In this document: positions 46,263-53,591 of the stretch, piece after piece
How the letters are laid out: every line of letters begins with the position of its first letter
How positions within the stretch are numbered: the stretch's first letter is position 1
DNA from: Sphingomonas sp.
GTDB lineage: Bacteria; Pseudomonadota; Alphaproteobacteria; Sphingomonadales; Sphingomonadaceae
Assembly (NCBI GenBank): GCA_017418975.1
Contig: JAFOMG010000023.1
Span: 17,095 to 81,094, forward strand
Length of the DNA: 64,000 bases
Reading direction: 5' to 3'
Translations under genes and position numbers: made by a program
The notes under the pieces: model-generated
Told to the model about the DNA's origin: nothing
Seen by the model: the letters and a program-made list of their open reading frames with translations, nothing else
Database searches by the model: none

Positions 46263-46994
46263 ATGCGCGCTGCCCTGTTCGCTCTTGCCCTGTTGCCGCT
46301 CGCGGCCACCGGCGCCTGCCACGCCAGCTGGGAAAAGGAAGGTCACAAGGCCGCGCCGAGCGGCGTCGGCGCCAAGCGCAGCTATGACGCGAGCGGCTTC
46401 ACCAAGGTCGACCTGCGCGGACCCGATGACATCGAGGTGCGGAACGGCGGCCAGTTCGCGGTCACGGCCGAGGGCGATACCGCGGTGCTCGACCAGCTCG
46501 AAGTCCGGGTGGTCGACGGTACGCTGCGCGTCGGCCGCAAGGACCGCAGCGGCTTCTCGTTCAGCAACGATCGCGGCGTGAAGGTTCATGTCGTCCTGCC
46601 GAAGCTCGATGGCGCGAGCGTCAGCGGCTCCGGCAATATGAGCGTCGACAAGGCCGAGGGTGCTTTCCGCGGCGCGATCGCCGGCTCGGGCAATCTCGGC
46701 ATCGCCGCGCTCGCCGCGACCGATGCCGATCTCTCGATCGCCGGCTCGGGGGATCTCACCGTCGCGGGCACGGTCAGCCGGCTCAATGCCTCGATCGCCG
46801 GGTCGGGTGACATCGACGCGAGCAAGCTCACCGCCACGGGCGCCAGCATCTCGGTCATCGGCTCGGGCAGCCTGCGCGGCGTCGTGAAGGGCGGGGCCTC
46901 GGTCTCGATCGCGGGCTCGGGCGATGTCGATCTCACCGGCGGCGCGAAATGCTCGGTGAGCGCGGTGGGTTCGGGCGAGGCGCATTGCTCCTGA
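46263..46994 (+). CDS. DUF2807 (head-GIN) exported protein 1
   Basis: 243 residues from ATG 46263, with a GGGAGGAAG ribosome-binding site. A signal peptide with a Cys (TGACHAS) may be a weak lipobox. The mature part is a Ser/Gly-rich beta-helix: SVSGSGNMSVDKAEG, AIAGSGNLGIAA, SIAGSGDLTVAG, SIAGSGDIDASK and SIAGSGDVDLTG recur about every 20-24 residues. DUF2807 proteins sit on the cell surface or in the periplasm; their function is not known. A second DUF2807 gene follows 37 bases downstream. Confidence 0.88.
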   Translation: MRAALFALALLPLAATGACHASWEKEGHKAAPSGVGAKRSYDASGFTKVDLRGPDDIEVRNGGQFAVTAEGDTAVLDQLEVRVVDGTLRVGRKDRSGFSFSNDRGVKVHVVLPKLDGASVSGSGNMSVDKAEGAFRGAIAGSGNLGIAALAATDADLSIAGSGDLTVAGTVSRLNASIAGSGDIDASKLTATGASISVIGSGSLRGVVKGGASVSIAGSGDVDLTGGAKCSVSAVGSGEAHCS

Positions 46995-47031
46995 GCTTGC
47001 CTCGGCGCTGAAGCCGCGCGAGGGTGTGGCC

Positions 47032-47733
47032 ATGTATCGGCTCGCCCTCGCCCCCCTGCTGCTCCTGGGCGCCGCCGCGCCGGGAGACGAGCGCGTCGTG
47101 ATGGTCACCGGTTTCGACCGGCTGCGCATCGACGGGCCGTTCGCGGTGGAGGTGGCGCCCGGATCGCCGGGCGTGACGCTCACCGGCGATCGCGCCGCGC
47201 TCGACCGGGTGGGCGTGCGCGTGGAGGCGGGAACGCTGATCGTCAATGCCGGTACGCAAAGCTGGGAATCGGCTGCGGGCAAGGCCGCGAGCGGCGCGCG
47301 CATCCGTGTCACGGTGCCCGGGCTGCGCGTGGTGCAGACCAATGGCGGCGCGTTGCTGAAGATCGCCGAGATGCGCGGCAACCGGCTCGACGTCTCGCTG
47401 AACGGGGCGGGGCGGATCGATATCGGCAAGGTCGACGCGCAGGATCTGAGCGTTACCCTGGCCGGCACCGGCACGGTGGCGCTCGCGGGCAACGCACTGC
47501 ACACGCGCGTGCGGCTCTATGGCACCAGCAGCCTCGACGCGGCGGCGCTGACCACCGCCGATGCGCTGCTCGTCTCGGGGAGCGGCGGCGCGCTGGTGAT
47601 GAACGTGCGCTACAACGCCCAGATCAGCGCGACGTCGAGCGGCGTGATCCGGGTGCTCGGCTCCGCCAAATGCCAGGTGATCGGGCAGGGCCCGGTGGAA
47701 TGCGCCGATCTCGAGCCGCGCCGGGGCGGCTAG
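47032..47733 (+). CDS. DUF2807 exported protein 2
   Basis: 233 residues from ATG 47032 (GTG 47026 would add two). Signal peptide (YRLALAPLLLLGAAAPG). FDRLRIDGPFAVEVAPGSPG is the DUF2807 opening; the beta-helix turns are less regular than in its neighbour (LNGAGRIDIGK, LAGTGTVALAG, VSGSGGALVM). Ends with two cysteines (SAKCQV, VECADL), as does its neighbour (GAKCSV, EAHCS), so the two were probably duplicated from one ancestor and share a C-terminal disulfide. Convergent with pdeM, which it overlaps by four bases. Confidence 0.85.
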   Translation: MYRLALAPLLLLGAAAPGDERVVMVTGFDRLRIDGPFAVEVAPGSPGVTLTGDRAALDRVGVRVEAGTLIVNAGTQSWESAAGKAASGARIRVTVPGLRVVQTNGGALLKIAEMRGNRLDVSLNGAGRIDIGKVDAQDLSVTLAGTGTVALAGNALHTRVRLYGTSSLDAAALTTADALLVSGSGGALVMNVRYNAQISATSSGVIRVLGSAKCQVIGQGPVECADLEPRRGG

Positions 47734-48395
47734 GCCGCGAGCGGGAAGCGCAGCAGCCGGTCCTCGAGCGCGACCAGCGCCTGCGCGCTGCACCCCACCG
47801 CGCGGGCGATCTCCGGATGATGCGCGTCCAGTCCGCCGGTGAGCGCGCCGAAGGCCGGCAGGATCAGCTTGGTCGGCGAGGCGACGAAACAGCGCCGCGC
47901 CACTTGCCGCCCCCGGATGCGCAGGCGCAGCTTGGGGTGGAAATGGCCCGACAGCTCGGGGCGCGGATCGTCCGGTTCGGCCTCGTGGCGCAGGACCAGC
48001 CCATCGACCTCCGCCTCCGCCAGGATCGTGCCGCCAAAGGGATCGATCAGCAGGCTGTCGTGATTGCCGGTGATCCAGCGCCAGTCGAGCCGGGCGGTGA
48101 GCCGGGCAAGCAGCGCGCGCGCATCGCCGGGCAGCCGTTCGCAGCCTTCCGAATCATGGAAGCTGTCGCCCAGGCACCAGAGTTCGCGCGCCTGGGTCCG
48201 GTCCGCCAGCGCCTCGATCGCCTGCAGGGTCGCGATCGAATCATAGGGGGGCAGCATCTGGCCGCGCGCGGCGAACCAGCTGCCCTTCTCGAAATGCAGG
48301 TCGGCGACGAGCAGGGCCCGCCGCGCCGGCCAGTAGAGCGCGCCCTCGGGCAGCGCCATCAGGTCGTGGCCGGCGAACGAAAGGGGAACCATCAT
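47730..48395 (-). CDS. pdeM: Ligase-associated DNA damage response endonuclease PdeM (calcineurin-type metallophosphatase)
   Basis: 221 residues. Metal motifs in order: ALLVADLHFEKGSWF (DxH), LWCLGDSFHDSEG (GD-x-HD), ITGNHDSL (GNHD) and LSGHFHPKL (GHFHP). The DLHFEKGS and SGHFHPK stretches are diagnostic of PdeM, which in many Proteobacteria sits with an ATP-dependent DNA ligase, an exonuclease and an Lhr-type helicase. None of these partners is adjacent here, so the usual cluster is dispersed. Start: two ATGs in tandem (48395/48392). Confidence 0.9.
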   Translation of the reverse strand: MMVPLSFAGHDLMALPEGALYWPARRALLVADLHFEKGSWFAARGQMLPPYDSIATLQAIEALADRTQARELWCLGDSFHDSEGCERLPGDARALLARLTARLDWRWITGNHDSLLIDPFGGTILAEAEVDGLVLRHEAEPDDPRPELSGHFHPKLRLRIRGRQVARRCFVASPTKLILPAFGALTGGLDAHHPEIARAVGCSAQALVALEDRLLRFPLAA

Positions 48396-48423
48396 GCCGA
48401 TATCGATCCTGGCGGCCGCGCCG

Positions 48424-48867
48424 TCAACAGCGCAGCATCGGCACCTTGCGGCCCTGATAGGTGATCGTGCCGTGATCCTGGTCGGCGCGCTCGATCGTGT
48501 AGCTGCGCGTCTCGGGCGGGTTCACCTTCTCGGCGCCGTCGCTCGCCGCGGCGTCATAGCGCTCGCGGATCGTCTCGGTCACGATGTTGCCGGCCAGCGC
48601 CCAGCCGCCCATCTCGCCGCTATTGTCGAGGCTGCCATCGGCCGCATAATGGGCGATGAAGTCGCTCGCGCAGCTCGCTTCGAACGACCAGCTGCCGACC
48701 AGCCATTCGCGCAGCGGCGCGCCGGCGGCGCCAGCCGCAGCCGCTGCGGGCGCGACAGCGGCCTCGCTTGCCTCGGCCTTCGGCACCGGCTTGGCCGCAT
48801 CGGGCTGGCAGGCCGCCAGCGCCGCGCCGCCGAGCATCAAAGCAATGAATCGAGCCCCCTCCTGCAT
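48424..48867 (-). CDS. Predicted lipoprotein of unknown function
   Basis: 147 residues. A signal peptide ends in ALAACQPD with a good lipobox (LAAC). An Ala/Glu-rich linker (KAEASEAAVAPAAAAAGAAG) leads to a small domain, REWLVGSWSFEASCASDFIA, in which a conserved-looking WSFE and cysteines suggest a lipocalin-like (calycin) fold as in small heme or lipid carriers. Function is not recognised. It lies 28 bases upstream of the pdeM start on the same strand and may be cotranscribed with it. Confidence 0.75.
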   Translation of the reverse strand: MQEGARFIALMLGGAALAACQPDAAKPVPKAEASEAAVAPAAAAAGAAGAPLREWLVGSWSFEASCASDFIAHYAADGSLDNSGEMGGWALAGNIVTETIRERYDAAASDGAEKVNPPETRSYTIERADQDHGTITYQGRKVPMLRC

Positions 48868-48908
48868 GACCCGAACCTAGCCGAGCCGGCCGATTCGGGC
48901 CAGCGCGA

Positions 48909-50318
48909 TCAGGCCGGCACCTTCGCCGTCTCGCCGATCTTCGCCAGGATTCGCACCCAGGAGCGGATGCCCTTGTGAAAGCTCTTCAGGTCATATTTCT
49001 CATTGGGCGAATGGATATTGTCGTCGGTCAGCGCGAAGCCGACCAGCACCGTGTCCATCCCCAGGATCTTCGAGATCGACGTGACGACCGGGATGCCGCC
49101 GCCGCAGCCGATCAGCGCCGCCTTGCCCCATTCGGCGTCGAGCGCCGCCCGGGTGGCCTCCAGCGGCGGGCTGTCGCTCGATACCGAGACCGCGGGGCTG
49201 CCCGGGCCACGCCCGGTGAACACCGCCGAGCAATCGGCGGGCAGGCGCGAGCGGACATGCTCCTCGAACGATGCCCAGACCGTTTCCGGGTTCTGGCTTC
49301 CGGTCAGGCGGAAGCTCACCTTGGCATGGGCCTCTGCCGGGATGACCGTCTTGAAGCCTTCGCCGGTATAGCCGCCCCAGATGCCGTTGACCTCGGCGGT
49401 CGGCCGCGACCAGATCTGCTCGAGCACGTCATGGCCCTTCTCGCCGGCGGGCACGCGCAGCCCGATCTCGCCGAGAAAGCCGCCGCCGTCGAAGCCGAGC
49501 GCGTCCCAGCTCTCGCGGACCGCCGGCGTCACTTCGGGCACGCCGTCATAGAAGCCGGGCAGCGTCACTCGGCCATCGGCGTCCTTCATCTCGCCCAGGA
49601 TCGTGCAGAGCAGCTGGATCGGGTTGCGCGCCGCGCCGCCATAAAGGCCGGAATGGAGATCGCGCGAAGCCGCGCGGATCGTCACCTGGCCCGCCGCCAT
49701 GCCGCGCAGCCCGATGGTGAGGCCCGGCGTCTCGGTGTCCCACATCAGCGTGTCGCAGATCAGCGCGAAATCGGCCTTCAGCTCCTCGGCATGGGCATGG
49801 AGGAACGGCTCGAGGCTGGTCGAGCCCGATTCCTCTTCCCCTTCGAACAGGATCGTCACCTTGCACGGCAGCCTGCCCTCGGTCTCCTTCCAGGCGCGGC
49901 AGGCCTCGACAAAGGTGCGCAGCTGGCCCTTGTCGTCCGACGCGCCGCGGCCGACGATCTGCTTCGCGCCGTCGCTGCGCGTCTCGATCACCGGATCGAA
50001 CGGATCGCGCTTCCACAACTCGATCGGATCGACCGGCTGCACGTCGTAATGGCCGTAGAACAGGACGTGCGGAACCCACTCGCCCGCGGGCCCGTCATGA
50101 TGCGCGACCACCATCGGATGGCCCGGCGTCTGCGCGACGCGGGCGGTGAAGCCCAAGCCGGCCAGCTCGTCGGAGAGCAGCTTCGCGGCGCGCTGACACT
50201 GCTCGGCATAGGCGGGATCGGTCGAGACCGAGGGGACGCGCATCAGCGCGAAGAGTCGGTCCAGGCTGTCGTCGAGATGCGCCTCGACATAGTCGAGCGC
50301 CTTGGTGGAATCGGTCAT
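48909..50318 (-). CDS. M20 family metallopeptidase (dipeptidase-like)
   Basis: 469 residues. Zinc ligands and catalytic residues: FYGHYDVQPVD (His/Asp), GRGASDDKGQL (bridging Asp), LFEGEEESGS (catalytic Glu and zinc Glu), DTLMWD and the C-terminal zinc His region (SPNEKYD). GGGIPVVTSISKILG and the dimerisation domain in the middle fit the cytosolic dipeptidase/ArgE-DapE branch that handles mixed di- and tripeptides. No signal peptide, so cytosolic. Monocistronic. Confidence 0.93.
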   Translation of the reverse strand: MTDSTKALDYVEAHLDDSLDRLFALMRVPSVSTDPAYAEQCQRAAKLLSDELAGLGFTARVAQTPGHPMVVAHHDGPAGEWVPHVLFYGHYDVQPVDPIELWKRDPFDPVIETRSDGAKQIVGRGASDDKGQLRTFVEACRAWKETEGRLPCKVTILFEGEEESGSTSLEPFLHAHAEELKADFALICDTLMWDTETPGLTIGLRGMAAGQVTIRAASRDLHSGLYGGAARNPIQLLCTILGEMKDADGRVTLPGFYDGVPEVTPAVRESWDALGFDGGGFLGEIGLRVPAGEKGHDVLEQIWSRPTAEVNGIWGGYTGEGFKTVIPAEAHAKVSFRLTGSQNPETVWASFEEHVRSRLPADCSAVFTGRGPGSPAVSVSSDSPPLEATRAALDAEWGKAALIGCGGGIPVVTSISKILGMDTVLVGFALTDDNIHSPNEKYDLKSFHKGIRSWVRILAKIGETAKVPA

Positions 50319-50458
50319 GCGTGAGCGCTACGCCTGTGGACGGGACGGAGCAAGCCGGGCCGCATCCGCCGGCATGGGGCGGGCGGAATCCTGCATTGCA
50401 AGGGTTCCTTCTGGCTCTCGTTCCTCGCCGGGAGGGCGAGTCCCAAAGGGAAGGCGAT

Positions 50459-51583
50459 CTAAGCTCCGCCGATCCAGGTCTCGCGGACCTGCCCCGCATC
50501 GTCGAGCAGCACCAGGTCGGCGGCATGGCCGGCCGCGATCCGGCCATGCGTGTCGCCGAGGCCCATCAGTCCGGCCGGGCTGGCGCTCGCCATCGTCACC
50601 GCGGTGGCCAGATCGATGCCGAGCATCGCAACCGCGTTGCGCACCGCCGCCGCCATGTCGAGATGCGATCCGGCCAGCGTGCCGTCGTCGCTGCGGCAGG
50701 CGCCGTCCCGCACGGTGATGTGGCGGCCCTGCAGCACGAACGCGCTCGCATCCGATCCGACCGAGGGCATCGCATCGGTCACCAGCATGAAGCCGCTGGC
50801 CGGCTTGCAGCGCAGCGCTAGGCGGAGCGTGGCCGGGTTCACGTGATGGCCGTCGACGATCAATCCGCAGACCAGCGCGTCCGAATCGAGCGCGGCACCG
50901 ACCATGCCCGGCTCGCGCGAGCCGAGCGGCGACATGGCGTTGAACAAATGGGTCACGCCGCGCATGCCCGCGGCCACCGCCGCCTTGGCCTGGTCGTAGC
51001 GCGCATTGGTATGCCCCGCCGCGACCACCACGCCCGCCGCGACGAGCTGCTCGATGTCCGATACCGCCACCCGCTCGGGCGCCAGCGTCACCAGCGTGCG
51101 GCCGCGCGCCAGGCCGGTCAGCGCGGCGATCCCCTCCGCGTCGAGCGAACGGATCTTCTCGGCCGAATGGATGCCCTTGCGATCCACGTTGAGGAACGGG
51201 CCCTCGATATGGATGCCGAGCACGCCCGGCACGCCCGCCGCGATCGCCGCGTCCACGGCCGCCACGGCGCGGCGGATGACGTCGAGGTCGTCGCTGATCA
51301 GCGTCGGGAAGAAGCCGGTGGTGCCGAAGCGGCGATGCGCGGCACCGATCGCGGCGATGCCCGCCACGGTCGGTGCGTCGTTGAACAGCACGCCGCCGCC
51401 GCCATTGACCTGGGTATCGATGAAGCCGGGCGCGAGCGTGCCGTCCAGGCGCCGCGACTCGGCGCCGGCGGGAATTGCAGCGGCCGGCGCCACGCCGGCG
51501 ATCCGCGTGCCGTCGATCAGGACGGCGACATCCTGGCGGAGCGCGCCGTCGACCAGCGCGCGAGTCGGTATCAGCACCTGCAT
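50459..51583 (-). CDS. nagA: N-acetylglucosamine-6-phosphate deacetylase
   Basis: 374 residues. The amidohydrolase features of NagA are present: GFIDTQVNGGGGVLFND (replacing the HxH of other amidohydrolases with QxN), GIHIEGPFLN, VAAGHTNA, HLFNAMSPLGSREPG and FMLVTDAMPSVG with the catalytic Asp. It converts GlcNAc-6-P to GlcN-6-P plus acetate in the cytoplasm. Its ATG overlaps the SIS gene's stop (TGATG), and it is the last gene of the regulator-deaminase-deacetylase operon. Confidence 0.97.
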   Translation of the reverse strand: MQVLIPTRALVDGALRQDVAVLIDGTRIAGVAPAAAIPAGAESRRLDGTLAPGFIDTQVNGGGGVLFNDAPTVAGIAAIGAAHRRFGTTGFFPTLISDDLDVIRRAVAAVDAAIAAGVPGVLGIHIEGPFLNVDRKGIHSAEKIRSLDAEGIAALTGLARGRTLVTLAPERVAVSDIEQLVAAGVVVAAGHTNARYDQAKAAVAAGMRGVTHLFNAMSPLGSREPGMVGAALDSDALVCGLIVDGHHVNPATLRLALRCKPASGFMLVTDAMPSVGSDASAFVLQGRHITVRDGACRSDDGTLAGSHLDMAAAVRNAVAMLGIDLATAVTMASASPAGLMGLGDTHGRIAAGHAADLVLLDDAGQVRETWIGGA

Positions 51584-52614
51584 CAGATGGTCTCGGTCAC
51601 CTTGGCGAGCGACGGCGGCCGATCAGGATCGAAGCCGCGCGCGATCGAGAGCGCGTTGGCGGCGCGGTAGAATGCCTGGATCTGCAGGATCGGTTCGATC
51701 GCCGGCCCGGCGGCGGGATGGGGGAGGTGGATCGCGCCCGGCACCTCGCCGCCGCTCACCAGCACTTCGCCGCCGCGCGCCAGCACGTCCGAAACCAGGT
51801 CGTCGACGCCGTCGGCAGTGGCATCGTCCTGGCGGAAGACCAGCAGCGGGAAGCCCGGCCCGACCAGCGCCATCGGCCCGTGGCGGACCTCGGCGGCGCT
51901 GAATGCCTCGGCATGGAGGCCGCAGGTCTCCTTGAACTTGAGCGCCGCTTCCTGCGCCACGCCGAAGCCCAGGCCCCGGCCGATCACATAAAGGCCGCGC
52001 GCGTCGCGCAGCCGCTCGACGAGCGGCGACCAGTCGGCGCTCCATGCCTGTTCGAGCAGGTCGGGCAGCGCGGCGAGGCCGGCCGCGAGCGCTTCGTCAC
52101 CGGCCCATTCGCTCACCAGATGGAGCTGGGCGGCGAGCGCGGCGATGTAGGACTTGGTCGCGGCGACGCTGATCTCGGGCCCGGCCTGCAGCGGCACCAG
52201 CGTGTCCGATTCGGTCGCGAGCGGCGAATCGGCGACATTGACCATCGCCACGGTGCGCGCGCCGCTCTCCCTGGCGGCGCGCATCGCGGCCAGGATATCG
52301 GGGCTCTTGCCCGATTGCGAGATGCCGAGCGCCAGCATGTCGGAATAATCGGTCTCGACGCCATAGACCGAGGCGATCGACGGCGAGACCGAAGTGGTCA
52401 GCAGCCCCAGCCGCGTCTCGATCAGATAGCGGCCGAAAGTGGCGGCATGGTCAGAGCTGCCGCGCGCGCAGGTGAGCACGCCGCGCGGGCGCGTGGCGCG
52501 CAGCCGGGCGCCCAGTTCGCGGACCACCGGCCCGTTCCGGTCGCGCTGGCGGCGAACGGTGGCGCCGGCCTCGGCGGCCTCGGCGAACATCCTGGTCGAT
52601 TCGGGGTCGGTCAT
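51583..52614 (-). CDS. SIS-domain glucosamine-6-phosphate deaminase (NagB-II/AgaS type)
   Basis: 343 residues; two SIS domains resembling the isomerase half of GlmS but without its glutaminase domain: CARGSSDHAATFGRYLIE, LGISQSGKSPDILAAM (phosphate loop) and SVAATKSYIAALAAQL; the second domain has YVIGRGLGFGVAQEAALKFKE and AEVRHGPMALV. This is the NagB-II type of deaminase/isomerase, which takes the place of classical NagB in many Proteobacteria: GlcN-6-P to fructose-6-P plus ammonia. Start chosen at ATG 52614, four bases after the regulator's stop. Function supported by operon context. Confidence 0.92.
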   Translation of the reverse strand: MTDPESTRMFAEAAEAGATVRRQRDRNGPVVRELGARLRATRPRGVLTCARGSSDHAATFGRYLIETRLGLLTTSVSPSIASVYGVETDYSDMLALGISQSGKSPDILAAMRAARESGARTVAMVNVADSPLATESDTLVPLQAGPEISVAATKSYIAALAAQLHLVSEWAGDEALAAGLAALPDLLEQAWSADWSPLVERLRDARGLYVIGRGLGFGVAQEAALKFKETCGLHAEAFSAAEVRHGPMALVGPGFPLLVFRQDDATADGVDDLVSDVLARGGEVLVSGGEVPGAIHLPHPAAGPAIEPILQIQAFYRAANALSIARGFDPDRPPSLAKVTETI

Positions 52615-52618
52615 CGGT

Positions 52619-53362
52619 TCAGCCCCGCATGTCGAGTTCGGCGACGAAGTCATAGGCGTCGCCGCGATACCAGCTGGTGGTCGCCTCGATCACCCGGCCA
52701 TCGGCCAGGAAGCCGCGGCGCTCGATATAGAGGACCGGCGCGCCCACTTCGACGCCGAGCAGCGCGGCGCGCTCCGCGTCGCACAATGCCGCGCGCAGCC
52801 GCTGGAGCGCGCGCACCGGGCGGTTGCCGGTCGCCTCGAGCGCGGCATAGAGCGACGAATCGACGGCATCGAGCCCGGACAGGCCGAAGCCCGGGATGAT
52901 CGCGAACTCGAGCGCCATCGGCACGTCGTCGGCATAGCGGATGCGGTGGAAGCGATAGACGGCGGTGCCGGGGCTGAGCCCGAAGGTGAGCGATTCCTCG
53001 CCCGTCACCACGCCCGATTCGCGGATCAGCCATTCGCTGCGCACGCTGCGCCCGCGCGAGGCCATGTCCTCGGAGAAGGACGAGAGCTTGGCGAACTGCT
53101 TCTCGACTCGGCCCGCGACGAAGGTGCCGGCGCCGTGGCGGCGGACCAGCAGCCCCTCGTCGACCAGCTTGTCGATCGCCTTGCGCAGGGTGATCCGCGA
53201 GACCGAGAGATCGGCGGCCAGGTCGCGCTCGGCGGGGAGCGCTTCGTTGGGCTTGAGCAGATTGTCGCGCAGCGCCTCGCGCAACGCGGTCTCGAGCTGC
53301 CGGTAGAGCGGCCCCCTGCCTGCTCCGTCGAGCGGCCTGATCTTTTGCGCCAGCAGCGGCAT
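52619..53362 (-). CDS. nagR: GntR family regulator with UTRA domain (probable NagR)
   Basis: 247 residues from ATG 53362. The GntR winged helix: GPLYRQLETALREALRDN, LPAERDLAADLSVSRITLRK and DEGLLVRRHGAGTFVAG. The C-terminal half is a UTRA effector-binding domain (HutC subfamily: YRFHRIRYADDVPMALEF, SLYAALEATG). Such regulators sense GlcNAc-6-P or GlcN-6-P and repress nag genes. It lies first in its operon and faces the TonB receptor gene; candidate operator sites lie in the shared gap. Confidence 0.93.
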   Translation of the reverse strand: MPLLAQKIRPLDGAGRGPLYRQLETALREALRDNLLKPNEALPAERDLAADLSVSRITLRKAIDKLVDEGLLVRRHGAGTFVAGRVEKQFAKLSSFSEDMASRGRSVRSEWLIRESGVVTGEESLTFGLSPGTAVYRFHRIRYADDVPMALEFAIIPGFGLSGLDAVDSSLYAALEATGNRPVRALQRLRAALCDAERAALLGVEVGAPVLYIERRGFLADGRVIEATTSWYRGDAYDFVAELDMRG

Positions 53363-53406
53363 CGGTTCCCCATCATCGGTCGGCTGTGTGCCGGATGCAA
53401 CACTAG

Positions 53407-53422
53407 TACCAATAACATACCA
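53407..53422. promoter_or_regulatory. Candidate GntR/NagR operator on the regulator side
   Basis: TACCAATAACATACCA: two TACCA units, six bases between them, 45-60 bases upstream of the regulator ATG. It matches the reverse complement of the site at 53500-53516 (shared TACCAATA then TACCA), so the two face each other across the divergent region. Confidence 0.5.
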
Positions 53423-53499
53423 CATGTCAGCAAAAAAATTGCTCTGGTCTGTAACCGCACTGTAAAAATCTGTCTTGACGGCTCCTCAACAGTGAGGAA

Positions 53500-53516
53500 T
53501 GGTACTGATATTGGTA
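53500..53516. promoter_or_regulatory. Candidate GntR/NagR operator on the receptor side
   Basis: TGGTACTGATATTGGTA: two TGGTA units seven bases apart, 76 bases before the TonB receptor ATG. It lies 20 bases after a TTGACG (53475-53480) that could be a -35 element, so it would overlap the promoter's -10 end. Confidence 0.5.
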
Positions 53517-53591
53517 TGCGACTGGTCTGCCGGTGCCGTACCACAACGAATCATAAGCAAGTTCAGAATCATCTGACCAAGGGGATGAGAG

